Shown here piece after piece: positions 26,050-34,251 of a stretch of 64,000 nucleotides of DNA. Each line of letters starts with the position of its first letter. The stretch's first letter is position 1. The notes beneath the pieces were generated by a model. It saw only the letters and a program-made list of their open reading frames with translations, was not told the DNA's origin and searched no databases. This DNA is from Candidatus Rokuibacteriota bacterium (GTDB lineage Bacteria > Methylomirabilota > Methylomirabilia > Rokubacteriales > CSP1-6). A program made the position numbers and the translations under genes. The stretch lies in NCBI GenBank assembly GCA_003220265.1, contig QHRW01000109.1:19060-83059 (forward strand), given 5' to 3'.

Positions 26050-26814
26050 TTAGAACGTGTCCTCGACGATCTGGACCGCCAGCGCTTCGACCGCCTCCAT
26101 CAGCGCCGTGCGGAAGCTCGCGGCGTTGTCGTCGGCCCACGCGGAGAACACGCGGGTCGCGCCTTCGTGCTCGAGCGGCCGCGCGAACAGCTCCGTCCTG
26201 TCCTCGACCCGCACCAAGCGAAGCTGTCCCCTGACGCGGAATACGAGGAAGGGGTCGGCGCTCGGCGCCAGGGCATTGCCGCCCACCACCCATTTCTCGA
26301 GCCGGACTTCCGACAAGCGGAGCTCCAGCAGCGTTCGCGCGTCCTCCGGGACGCGACCGGCGGCGAACGTCGTGCCGAGACGTTCGCGGCCGAGCGCGAG
26401 CACACGCATCCGCAAGGCGGCGGCGGGATCCGTCTCGAGTAGCGCTCGGGCCAGGGCATCGCGCGCCGGCTGCGACTTCGTCGCCGGTTCGCCCTCGGTC
26501 GCTCCGATGATCGCCCCGATGGTCGCCGTCACCGGCGACGCGAGGAGCGCCAGGAACAGCACGACGCCGGATCTGTCGTGCGCGCCGACGTACATCGACG
26601 TCGCCGTGTACTCCAGCGCCCGATTGGCGGCGCCTTGCGCGCGCGTCGTCGGTCCACCGAAGCGCGCCGGCACCGGGCCCGTGTGCGTGAGCACCGCAAT
26701 CGGTCCGAGCTCCGTATCGGGACGCAGCGAGAGCTTCGTGGGTACCGGCGCGCGATGCGCGCAGCCGCTGACGAGGACGACCACCACGATCGCAGACAGA
26801 AGGCGGAAAGCCAT
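26050..26814 (-). CDS. lipoprotein with glycine-rich membrane-like segment
   Basis: 254 residues with lipobox LVSGC (Cys18). A hydrophobic stretch at about residues 84-106 (VVLFLALLASPVTATIGAIIGA) could be a second membrane contact. The C-terminal half (about 130-250) is a mixed domain of unknown type. It pairs with the smaller lipoprotein gene downstream, 3 nt apart. Confidence 0.72.
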   Translation of the reverse strand: MAFRLLSAIVVVVLVSGCAHRAPVPTKLSLRPDTELGPIAVLTHTGPVPARFGGPTTRAQGAANRALEYTATSMYVGAHDRSGVVLFLALLASPVTATIGAIIGATEGEPATKSQPARDALARALLETDPAAALRMRVLALGRERLGTTFAAGRVPEDARTLLELRLSEVRLEKWVVGGNALAPSADPFLVFRVRGQLRLVRVEDRTELFARPLEHEGATRVFSAWADDNAASFRTALMEAVEALAVQIVEDTF

Positions 26815-26854
26815 GTCGGAGAGAGGACCGTGACGGTCGCGAAACCTTACAGCC

Positions 26855-27235
26855 TCACAGCCTCGGATCGACCGGCTCGCTCTCCAGGGCCAGCACGCCG
26901 AAGACGCACTCGTGGACCCGGTACAGCGGCTCCCGGCGAACGAATCGCTCGAGGGCCTCGACGCCGAGGGCGAATTCGCGGAGTGCCAGCGAGCGCTTGA
27001 CCGACAGGCCGCGAGCCCTCAAGCGTTCGAGGTTCTCGGGCGCCGTGTACTCCGGGCCGTAGATCAGCCGAAGGTACTCGAGGCCGCGGCACTTCAGGGC
27101 GGCGGTCGCCACGGGATAGAAGACGTGTGCCGCCCCGAACGGCAGCTCGAACGAGTGAACGCGGGCCGGGTTCTTGTGGAGGAGGTAGCCGAGGTCAGTC
27201 GCCGGCCGATGCGTGGTGGCGATCTCGAGGATCAT
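26855..27235 (-). CDS. Hen1 N-terminus fused to Pnkp C-terminus (apparent deletion relic of an RNA-repair cassette)
   Basis: 126 residues in two recognisable parts. Residues 1 to about 42 (TTHRPATDLGYLLHKNP, then SFELPFGAAHVFYP) match the start of bacterial Hen1, the 3'-terminal RNA ribose 2'-O-methyltransferase. From about 47 on (CRGLEYLRLIYGPEYT, then RALKRSLALREFAL-type sequence and VHECVFGVLALESEPVDPRL) it matches the last ~80 residues of polynucleotide kinase-phosphatase Pnkp, i.e. the end of its ligase/adenylyltransferase module. The methyltransferase core of Hen1 and the kinase, phosphatase and nucleotidyl-transfer domains of Pnkp are absent. The simplest account is an in-frame deletion across an adjacent hen1-pnkp pair. 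Catalytic activity is not expected; recognition is from memory of both families. Confidence 0.75.
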   Translation of the reverse strand: MILEIATTHRPATDLGYLLHKNPARVHSFELPFGAAHVFYPVATAALKCRGLEYLRLIYGPEYTAPENLERLRARGLSVKRSLALREFALGVEALERFVRREPLYRVHECVFGVLALESEPVDPRL

Positions 27236-27318
27236 CGTTCGCGCTCCGGCTGTTCATGGCGGGTCATTATGCCACGTCGCGCCATGCCGGCCACAAGTGC
27301 TCATGCAGTGGTGAGGGT

Positions 27319-29184
27319 TCACTGAGCGGCGGCCGCCGGCGCGAAGTCGACACGGCGCCGCTCTTCGAGACGGCCGCCGGCGAGCGCGCCCTCGACCAGC
27401 TCGTAGCCCAGCAGCGCGAAGATCCGTCCCCGCAGGAACAGCGGTCTCGCGTTGCCATACCAGTCGACACAGGACACGCGGCAGGCGTCACCGGTCGTCC
27501 CGCGACGCTCGGCGTGCAAGCTCCCCATCTCGCCGAGCGCGAGGGCATCGTTGCGCAGGAACAGCACGGCCGCGGGCGGCGCACCCGAGGCCAGGCGGGC
27601 GCGGACGGGCAGGCCGACAATACCGGCGCCGCGACGCTCCGGACGATAGAAGAATCCATGGCTCCGCCACTCACCCTGGGCCGCGCCGGGAACGACGTAG
27701 CGTCCGACGACGGCGGGCTGGCGCTCGAGGCGGATCGACGAGACGTGGAGGTCGCGTGCCGCCGCACCGACGACCAGCGCGTCCTCGCCGAGCGCTTCGA
27801 TGCGCTCGACAGCGTGGCCGACCGCGATGGCCACCGGCTCGGAGTCCCGCGCATACGCGTGGACGTAGAGGGCAGCGGCCGACGATCCCGCCGGCTGGCC
27901 CCAGCCGTCGCCCGAGCCATAGAGCAGGTACGCTCCGACGAAACGGTTCTGGAAGACGGTCTCGGCCGGCGCCGGCAGCATGCGATACCGCCAGAACGGG
28001 ACGGCGTCGCGGCCATCGCCGAAGCTCGAGAGTGGCAGGCGAAGCAGCGCCAGGATGCCCCGGGCCCGATCCGAGCGCCACATGCCCTCGCCGGCCCCCT
28101 CCGCGCGCACGACCACGTTCACGTGACCGGCATCTTCCAGGAACGAGAACTGATCGACCGGACTGCCCCACACCCGCGCGGCGCCGGGCTCCCCACCATC
28201 CAGGGGCAGCCGGTACAGCCACGACGGGCCGTCGCTCGTGCTCCACCAGTCGTCGGTCATCCACACGTAGACCGCGGACGGCGAGACGTAGAAGACGCGG
28301 CCCGGCGGTCCCATGACACCGGTCACCTCGCACGTGAGCTCCGGCTGCGCGAGATCACAGCTGACGACCGAGTGCAGCGCGAGCAGTGGCGAGACGCTGA
28401 GCGGACGGTAGAGGCGTCGCGGCGAATAGATCGGGACGAATTCGGAGCGGCCGGCGCCCGGGTGCCATTTGCGTATCGCCGGCAGGACATTGCGCGGGTC
28501 GCCGTCGCCGTCGAGCATGAGGGGCGTATAGACGATCAGCCGCTGGCCGATCAGCCGGCTGGCGTAGTTGCGCGATGAGTAATAGTCCTGCGAGCGGAGG
28601 TGATACGTCGCCCGGTACGCGAGCGTGCCGCGGGCGTCGATGTCGAAGAGCACCAGCTCCGTCCCGCCTCGCGCGTAGCTGTAGCCGAGCACCACCACCG
28701 TGTCGCCCGAGATCAGCAGCTCGTCGTACCACGCGCGGCCGGGGTCGATGTCGGGCGCGAAGGCATCGATCGTCGAGATCGGTGTCAACCGATCGGCGTC
28801 GAGACGGACCGTGAAGAGGCGGCCGCGGCGGAGAACCACCAGGTGCTCGCCGTGCACCTTGACGATATCTCCCTCGTCGACGCCCGCGTGCTGAACGTTC
28901 GTCACCGACGTTGCGGCGCCGGCGACGTACGCCGCCGCCGGGCCGCTCACGGATTCGCTGAAGCCCATGAACCGGGCCCGCGGCGCACGGGCGCGGTTGC
29001 GCACGAAGCTCAGCAGCTCTGCCTCCGACTCGAACGCGGTCAGCCGCGAGGCCGGCGCCGTCTCGCCCACCGGGCGCGCCGGGCCGGGCCCGGCGGGCGG
29101 GCTCGCGCTGCAGCCGGCGGCCGCCACGCACGCGGCGGCCAGCAGCACGCGCACGAGGCGACCGCCGCGGCAGCGAATGCTCAT
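27319..29184 (-). CDS. beta-propeller domain lipoprotein (PF09826-like)
   Basis: 621 residues from the ATG at 29184, which overlaps the upstream stop (ATGA). Lipobox AAAGC at about residue 25. The segment SVTNVQHAGVDEGDIVKVHG (about 92-111) is the hallmark of the secreted beta-propeller family of PF09826. Repeated VVVLRRGRL-type and Trp/Tyr-rich strands continue to the C-terminus. It probably binds a ligand or partner at the outer face of the envelope. It is co-transcribed with the two paralogous secreted proteins upstream. Confidence 0.8.
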   Translation of the reverse strand: MSIRCRGGRLVRVLLAAACVAAAGCSASPPAGPGPARPVGETAPASRLTAFESEAELLSFVRNRARAPRARFMGFSESVSGPAAAYVAGAATSVTNVQHAGVDEGDIVKVHGEHLVVLRRGRLFTVRLDADRLTPISTIDAFAPDIDPGRAWYDELLISGDTVVVLGYSYARGGTELVLFDIDARGTLAYRATYHLRSQDYYSSRNYASRLIGQRLIVYTPLMLDGDGDPRNVLPAIRKWHPGAGRSEFVPIYSPRRLYRPLSVSPLLALHSVVSCDLAQPELTCEVTGVMGPPGRVFYVSPSAVYVWMTDDWWSTSDGPSWLYRLPLDGGEPGAARVWGSPVDQFSFLEDAGHVNVVVRAEGAGEGMWRSDRARGILALLRLPLSSFGDGRDAVPFWRYRMLPAPAETVFQNRFVGAYLLYGSGDGWGQPAGSSAAALYVHAYARDSEPVAIAVGHAVERIEALGEDALVVGAAARDLHVSSIRLERQPAVVGRYVVPGAAQGEWRSHGFFYRPERRGAGIVGLPVRARLASGAPPAAVLFLRNDALALGEMGSLHAERRGTTGDACRVSCVDWYGNARPLFLRGRIFALLGYELVEGALAGGRLEERRRVDFAPAAAAQ

Positions 29185-30047
29185 GGGATGATCGCGGACG
29201 CGTTCGTCCGCACGGTTCCGACCTCGATGGCGGCGTCCCCGGCGGTGGGCCCGCCGGAGGCCACAGTGCAGTTGGCCGGCAAGTGCTGCAGGCGGATCGC
29301 CGCCAGCGGGTTGTTCGCCGGCCGCGCGTTCGCCTCCGGCGGATAGGGCAGCGTGACGTCGGGATCGTCGTCGAGGCCGGCGCGGAACTCGTTGCCGTTG
29401 GGATCCCAGATCAGCCGCACGCGGAACCACCTGTGCGTGCGCACCTGGCCCAGCACGACCGGAGCGCCGACGAGCATGGTCGACGCACAGCCTGGATTCT
29501 CGCAGCGGAAGAGCAGGGCGCGCACGGTCAGGAGACCAGCGGGATCGGTCGAGTCGGACAGCCGGCGTACCTCGACGCGCGCGATGTGATCGCCGGTCAG
29601 GTCTCCGGGGGCGGACGGCGTGCCCGGCGCGAGGTCACTGATCCGGTTGAGATCGACGGTCGCCGCCCGGGTGATGGACGCCGTGGCGTTGGCCGGGCAG
29701 CCGGTGACGCTGACGTCCCGGACGTTGAGCTCCACCTCCATCTCGTCGACCCGCAGCGGATTGCGGAAGTTGAGCCGGTTGCTGAAGAACCCGGTGGCCC
29801 CGACGTCCGACAGCGTGGCGCCCTCGCGGCGATACCGCATCAGCAGTTTGCCGCCGCGGACCTCGCGGAGGCGTTCGTGCCCGAGGTCGCTGCTGCCGAC
29901 CCAGCGGTCGGAGCGGATGGTGGCGGCGGTCGTCCAGTCCTCGTACGTCGCGAGTCCGTCGGCGTTCGCCGCGACGGGCCTGACGCCGAGCACCAGGATC
30001 GCCGCCAGCAGCATCAACGTCCCGTAGCGTGTCAGTGTCGTGTTCAC
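29181..30047 (-). CDS. secreted protein, paralogue A
   Basis: 288 residues with a signal peptide (about 1-29). It shares an ordered motif series with the next gene: YEDW, then SDRW at about residues 45-48, RRE(G)AT near 75, and a C-terminal EVGTVRTNASAI ending. Two cysteine-containing loops (VTGCPAN, FRCENPGC) may form disulfides. The pattern suggests a jelly-roll or lectin-like beta sandwich, but the family is unknown to me. It forms an operon with paralogue B and the beta-propeller lipoprotein. Confidence 0.72.
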   Translation of the reverse strand: MNTTLTRYGTLMLLAAILVLGVRPVAANADGLATYEDWTTAATIRSDRWVGSSDLGHERLREVRGGKLLMRYRREGATLSDVGATGFFSNRLNFRNPLRVDEMEVELNVRDVSVTGCPANATASITRAATVDLNRISDLAPGTPSAPGDLTGDHIARVEVRRLSDSTDPAGLLTVRALLFRCENPGCASTMLVGAPVVLGQVRTHRWFRVRLIWDPNGNEFRAGLDDDPDVTLPYPPEANARPANNPLAAIRLQHLPANCTVASGGPTAGDAAIEVGTVRTNASAIIP

Positions 30048-30070
30048 GGGTGTCCTCCCTCGTCTGAGAG

Positions 30071-30916
30071 TCAGGGAACGATCGCGGAGACGTTGGTGCG
30101 CACCTCGCCGACCTCGACCTCGACGTCGGCCGTCGTGTGCCCTGCCGTGCAGTTCGCGGTCACCACCGCCGTGCGCACGCTGGCGAACGGAACGCGGGCG
30201 TTCGCGGTGTCCAGCGCGGCGTCATACGCCAGCTCGACGTCGGGGTCGGCGTTCACGCCGACGAGGAAGCGATGGTTCGGGCGATCCCAGGCGGCGCGCA
30301 GCGTGAAGGGCGTCGAGATTGGCAGCGTCGCGATGCCCAGGGCGAAGACCGGGCTGCTGCCGATGGTGCAGGCGGCGTTCAGGCACCGCACGACGTTGGC
30401 CTGCACGGTGAGCACGCTGGCAGCGTCGACCGTGTCGATCGGTCCGTTGACCTGGACCTGGATGGCGTGGTCGCCCGTTTGACCGGCGTCCGACGTGCCG
30501 TCGTTGAAGGCGCTCACGGCGAGCAACGCCGGCCGGACCAACGTCTGCCCGGGATTGGCCGCGCACCCGCTGACCTCGAGATTGCGCACCCGGAGGTCGG
30601 CTTCCATCCGGTCGATGTTCGACAGGTTGCGCGCCAGCAGCGCTTGCACACCGCCGACCGAGCCCGCGTCCGAGGCCGTCGCGCCCTCCCGGCGGTTGCG
30701 CATCGTGAGCCGGTGCCCCTGGATGCCGAGCGCGATCTCCTCGTTCTGACCGTCCTCGCGCACGAGCCAGCGATCCGACCTGAGCGTGCTCGAGCCTCGC
30801 CAGTCCTCGTAGACACCGACCGCCTCGTGGCCCGCGGGCGCGGGGGACGGCCACAGGCTGACGAAGCCGGCGACGACGAGCCCGGTCCATGCGAGCCTCT
30901 TCGCTGATGGATTCAT
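30071..30916 (-). CDS. secreted protein, paralogue B
   Basis: 281 residues with a signal peptide (about 1-28). Same architecture as the downstream paralogue: YEDWRGSSTLRSDRW, NRREGATASDAGS, VSGCAANPG, RCLNAACT and a terminal EVGEVRTNVSAIVP. The start at 30916 is preceded by GAGAGGAGGG. It heads the leftward operon and is divergent from the sigma/TPR/M48/CHAT operon; the shared 118-bp intergenic region contains a palindrome. Confidence 0.75.
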   Translation of the reverse strand: MNPSAKRLAWTGLVVAGFVSLWPSPAPAGHEAVGVYEDWRGSSTLRSDRWLVREDGQNEEIALGIQGHRLTMRNRREGATASDAGSVGGVQALLARNLSNIDRMEADLRVRNLEVSGCAANPGQTLVRPALLAVSAFNDGTSDAGQTGDHAIQVQVNGPIDTVDAASVLTVQANVVRCLNAACTIGSSPVFALGIATLPISTPFTLRAAWDRPNHRFLVGVNADPDVELAYDAALDTANARVPFASVRTAVVTANCTAGHTTADVEVEVGEVRTNVSAIVP

Positions 30917-30959
30917 GAGTGCCCTCCTCTCGGCAGGCGAACAGACCGTGGAGGGCAAC

Positions 30960-30986
30960 GAACCTTACGTCGATAGGTTCTTGACA
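30960..30986 (+). promoter_or_regulatory. palindrome abutting a TTGACA -35-like box in a divergent promoter region
   Basis: GAACCT (30960-30965) and AGGTTC (30975-30980) form a perfect inverted repeat with a 9-bp spacer, and TTGACA follows immediately at 30981-30986. The fitting -10 position (around 31004) is poor. The location between the divergent secreted-protein operon and the sigma-factor operon makes it a plausible operator for both. Confidence 0.35.
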
Positions 30987-31034
30987 TGCGCGGGCCGTCC
31001 GCATCACCCTCGGGCGGGTGAAAGGTTGGCGTCG

Positions 31035-31877
31035 ATGGGCCGTCCCGTTCGATCGGAGGTAGAGCTCTTCAATGCCCTGGCCGGCGCGGCCGACCAGGCC
31101 GATCTCGAAGACTACCGAACGCGAATCCGCAAGTGTGTCCTCTGGTTACTCGGCCGGCGCCCGAGCGGCGAGCTGGTGGTGGGGGACGTCCCGGACATGG
31201 TAGATGAGGTCATCACCAGGCTGGAAACGCACCTCAGGCCGTCGAGCGACGAGACCGCCCGCCGCTACACCGGCTCCAACGAGCAGTTCCGCCGGTACCT
31301 CTATCGGACCGTGAGCAGCGTGTACGCCGACACCGTGAACCTCCGCGTGCGGCTGAGGAGTCTCGACGCGCCGATCGTGACCGCCGATGGCGACGAGCGG
31401 GTGCTCGGCGATCTGCTGGACGATCTCGTCGAATGGCCCACGGCCGGCGAAGGCCTTGGCCGGCCCGAGCTCGACGCCGGCGTGCAGCGCGCGCTGGAGC
31501 GCATCTCCGAGCGCTGTCGCCGCTGGCTGCTCGCGTTCCACCGCGACGGCACGCTGATCAAGGAGATCGCCCGCCAGGACGGCGTGCGGGTGAACAGCGT
31601 GGAGGTCGGGCTCACACGCTGTCGCGGGTACTTCCGCCTGGCCTTCCTCGACGCCTTCCTCGCGGGCGGCGACGCGCGCTTTCGCGAGCGCGTCAGCGAA
31701 GGCTCGCGGCGGCTCGCGGGCCTTCACGCTGCCGTGTTCCAGGCGTACTGGACGGACAGTCGGTGCGTGACAGAGATCGCCACGCGGCTCGGCCTGGAGC
31801 GCGACAAGGTGAAGACGCTGCTGGCTGAAGCGAAGGAGCAGCTCTGGCGCGCGCTGCCCGAGGGCGGCCTGTCGTGA
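31035..31877 (+). CDS. sigma-70-like (ECF-type) regulator with two C-terminal helix-turn-helix regions
   Basis: 280 residues. The N-terminal half (about 50-115) resembles a sigma region 2 (DMVDEVITRLETHL, FRRYLYRTVSSVYADTV). Residues 148-200 look like region 4 (ALERISERCRRWLLAFHRDG, IKEIARQDGV). A further HTH-like stretch at about 232-272 (VTEIATRLGLERDKVKTLL) follows, which is unusual. The start is the ATG at 31035, after a modest AAAGG ribosome-binding site. It overlaps the next gene by GTGA. It probably directs transcription of its own operon; a transcription-factor role without core binding is possible. Confidence 0.7.
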   Translation: MGRPVRSEVELFNALAGAADQADLEDYRTRIRKCVLWLLGRRPSGELVVGDVPDMVDEVITRLETHLRPSSDETARRYTGSNEQFRRYLYRTVSSVYADTVNLRVRLRSLDAPIVTADGDERVLGDLLDDLVEWPTAGEGLGRPELDAGVQRALERISERCRRWLLAFHRDGTLIKEIARQDGVRVNSVEVGLTRCRGYFRLAFLDAFLAGGDARFRERVSEGSRRLAGLHAAVFQAYWTDSRCVTEIATRLGLERDKVKTLLAEAKEQLWRALPEGGLS

Positions 31878-32596
31878 CACCTGGCCCCGAGCCGTTTGGC
31901 GCATTCTCGCGACGGCTGGATGCCGAGCACCTGCGCGCGCGCGTGCGCCACGCCGCCGACTCCGTGACGCCGAGCCCGGTGGAAGATCCTGCCGAGCTGA
32001 GCCACGCCCTCGAAGCCGCCGACCCGCTCGGTGAAGGCAGTGATCACCGCTGGACGGTCGCGCTTCGGGAGCTCTTCCGCGTCTGGCCAGGCCGCGTCGC
32101 TGTCGCGGCGACGCTCGGCGCGGTGCTGGTCGTCGGAGTCGCCGTGGGGCGCGTCACCACCCGCAGTCCGGAGCCCGGCATCGTCGCGCACTTCGAGGGG
32201 GTCGCGACGCGCGCCGCGCAAGCGCCCCCTCTGCCCGCCTATCGAGCGCGGCTCGACCCCGGCCTGGCGGTAGGGAAAGTGACGGCGCCGGCGTCGGAGA
32301 AAAAATTCCTGGACGCGATGGCGCAGTACGGCCAGCCGGACTTCGCGCAGCGCGCTCTGCCCCTGCTGCGCGAGGCGGCCGCCGCGGATCCACGGAATGA
32401 CGAGGCGCAGTTCTGGCTCGGCGTGGTCCTGCTGCGCGGCGGCCATGCCGCCGACGCCGTGGCTCCGCTGGAGGCGGCCGCCCGGCTCGCGCCCGCCGAG
32501 CGCACGTACAAGGGTTATCTCCTCTACGCGTATCTGCAGACCGGAGCCGTGGAGCGCGCGCAGGCGTTGCAGCAGGAGTTGCTGAGGCCGCGATGA
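31874..32596 (+). CDS. single-pass membrane protein with periplasmic TPR repeats, anti-sigma-like topology
   Basis: 240 residues from a GTG overlapping the sigma gene stop. Soluble N-terminal 73 residues, one TM helix (about 75-93, VAVAATLGAVLVVGVAVGRV), then an external domain with TPR-like helices (about 150-235; RALPLLREAAAADPRNDEAQ and its neighbour). Membrane proteins encoded directly behind an ECF sigma gene are commonly anti-sigma factors; here the cytoplasmic part has no recognisable zinc or ASD motif, so the role is inferred from position and topology only. Confidence 0.68.
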   Translation: MTPGPEPFGAFSRRLDAEHLRARVRHAADSVTPSPVEDPAELSHALEAADPLGEGSDHRWTVALRELFRVWPGRVAVAATLGAVLVVGVAVGRVTTRSPEPGIVAHFEGVATRAAQAPPLPAYRARLDPGLAVGKVTAPASEKKFLDAMAQYGQPDFAQRALPLLREAAAADPRNDEAQFWLGVVLLRGGHAADAVAPLEAAARLAPAERTYKGYLLYAYLQTGAVERAQALQQELLRPR

Positions 32597-34251
32597 GCCG
32601 CGCGCGCGTCGCGGTGGTTGCCTCGCTGCTCCTGGTGGCGATGGCAGTCATGGTCGCTGCGCAGCCACGCGAGCTACCCCTGGTCGAGGGGCGACGCGCC
32701 CTCAGCCTCCAGGGCGATCGATACGGCATCTTGCCGCTCGACGAGGCGAGCGTCCAGCGAACGCGGGCCGTCTTCGACAAGGTGGTGCGCGCCGCGGGTC
32801 GGCGGCCCGGCCTCGTGCTCGACCTCAGCGTGCTCGACACGCCGCGGGTCGTGGGCCAGGCGCTGCCGGGCGGCCAGATCGTGATCTCGCGGGGCCTGCT
32901 CGATCTCACGGGCGGCGACGACAACGCGCTGGCGTTCGTCGTGGGCCACGAGCTCGCGCACCTGCTGCGCGAGCACCACGCTGCGCTGCCGCCGCGGCAG
33001 CCCCCCGATCTACCTATCGCCGCGGAACACGCGTCGGTCTATCAAGAGAAGGAGCTCGAGGCCGATCGCCTCGGCGTGCTCTTCGCAGCCTTGGCCGGCT
33101 ATCAGCCCACCGCGGCGATCCCGATCCTCCAGAAGATCGCCGCCGCTCTCAGGCCCGACGGGCTTCATCCGGCGGCCCGGGCCCGCGTCGATGCTGTCCG
33201 CGAGCAGCTCGCCGACGTGGCGGCGCACCTCGAAGTCTTTCACCTCGGGCTCCTGCTGCTCGGCACCGGCCGCTATCTCGACGCTGCGCGGGTACTGGAG
33301 CAGTTCGTGGCCGTGTTCCCGGCTCGCGAGGTACTGTCGCTGGCCGGCGTGGCGTGGCACAAGGAGGCGCTGGCGCACGCGCTGCCCGGTCCCTTCCAGC
33401 ACATGCTCGTGCTCGACGCCATGACCCGTGCGCTGCGGTTACGCGGAGAGCAGGGATTCGGCTATCGTCCGCCACCGCCGGATCCCGCGTTCGTCCACGG
33501 CATGGATCGGGCGGTCACCCTCTACAAGCAGGCCGTCGACGCCGATCCCGGCTATGCCCCCGCGCTCAACAATCTGGCGACGGCGTACCTCGACCTCGAC
33601 GAGATCGACCTCGCGAGCGCCTTCGTCAGGCGGGCGCTCAAGGCGGAGCCCAGGCTCGCCTCCGCATACAACAACCGCGGCATCATACGCGCGCTGTCCA
33701 GGGATCCGCGGCACGCAGAAGAGGACTGGGTACGCGCGCTCGACCTGGAACCTGGCCGCCCGGAGATTATCGAAAACCTGGCGCGTCTGCAGACCAGGTC
33801 CGAGGACGCCAAGGCCTGGCGCGCGAAATTACCGGCGCCCGATCGCACCGTGCATGCCGTCCAGATGTTCGACGGCCTCGCCCCCGGCATGTCTCTCGAG
33901 CGTGTGCACGCCCGGCTGGGCGACCCGCGCTTCCGCACGCTCGCCGTGCCGCTCGGCAGCCGATCGGAGGACGACCTCACGCTGACCATCTCTCCCACCC
34001 AGGGGCTCCTCGCCGCCATTCGCGGGGACGTCGTCGAGGCCGTGGCGGCGTTCGGATCCGCCCGGGCGGCCACGCGCGAAGGGCTGGGCCCGGGCGATTC
34101 GCTGGTTCGGCTCGAGCGGCTGTACGGCCGCCCGGCCGCCGTCGAGGGCCTGCAAGCGCTGAACGTCTGGTTCTATCCCACGCGGGGGTTGGCGGTCTTC
34201 ACCGTCCGGGACCGCGTCCTCGCGATCTGGGCCGGTCGCACGGCCAGGTGA
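32593..34251 (+). CDS. secreted M48-family metalloprotease with TPR repeats
   Basis: 552 residues. Signal peptide (about 1-23), M48 domain with zinc motif HELAH (His119, Glu120, His123) and the third-ligand helix KELEADRLG (Glu154/156), then TPR repeats (about 300-395; KQAVDADPGYAPALNNLA and following). The C-terminal domain (about 410-550) contains LVRLERLYGRP. The architecture is like BepA/YfgC (M48 plus TPR), a periplasmic protease for outer-membrane protein quality control, with an extra C-terminal domain. ATGA overlap with the TPR gene. Confidence 0.85.
   Translation: MSRARVAVVASLLLVAMAVMVAAQPRELPLVEGRRALSLQGDRYGILPLDEASVQRTRAVFDKVVRAAGRRPGLVLDLSVLDTPRVVGQALPGGQIVISRGLLDLTGGDDNALAFVVGHELAHLLREHHAALPPRQPPDLPIAAEHASVYQEKELEADRLGVLFAALAGYQPTAAIPILQKIAAALRPDGLHPAARARVDAVREQLADVAAHLEVFHLGLLLLGTGRYLDAARVLEQFVAVFPAREVLSLAGVAWHKEALAHALPGPFQHMLVLDAMTRALRLRGEQGFGYRPPPPDPAFVHGMDRAVTLYKQAVDADPGYAPALNNLATAYLDLDEIDLASAFVRRALKAEPRLASAYNNRGIIRALSRDPRHAEEDWVRALDLEPGRPEIIENLARLQTRSEDAKAWRAKLPAPDRTVHAVQMFDGLAPGMSLERVHARLGDPRFRTLAVPLGSRSEDDLTLTISPTQGLLAAIRGDVVEAVAAFGSARAATREGLGPGDSLVRLERLYGRPAAVEGLQALNVWFYPTRGLAVFTVRDRVLAIWAGRTAR

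Noticed and set aside
30981..31009. A full sigma-70 promoter using TTGACA
   Set aside because: TTGACA is perfect, but the hexamer at 17-bp spacing (TCACCC) is a poor -10; kept only as part of the palindrome entry.
33354..34247. Upstream extension of the CHAT reading frame
   Set aside because: The extension overlaps the M48-TPR gene, is Arg/Pro-rich without motifs, and the GTG at 34248 gives a lipobox and a GTGA junction.
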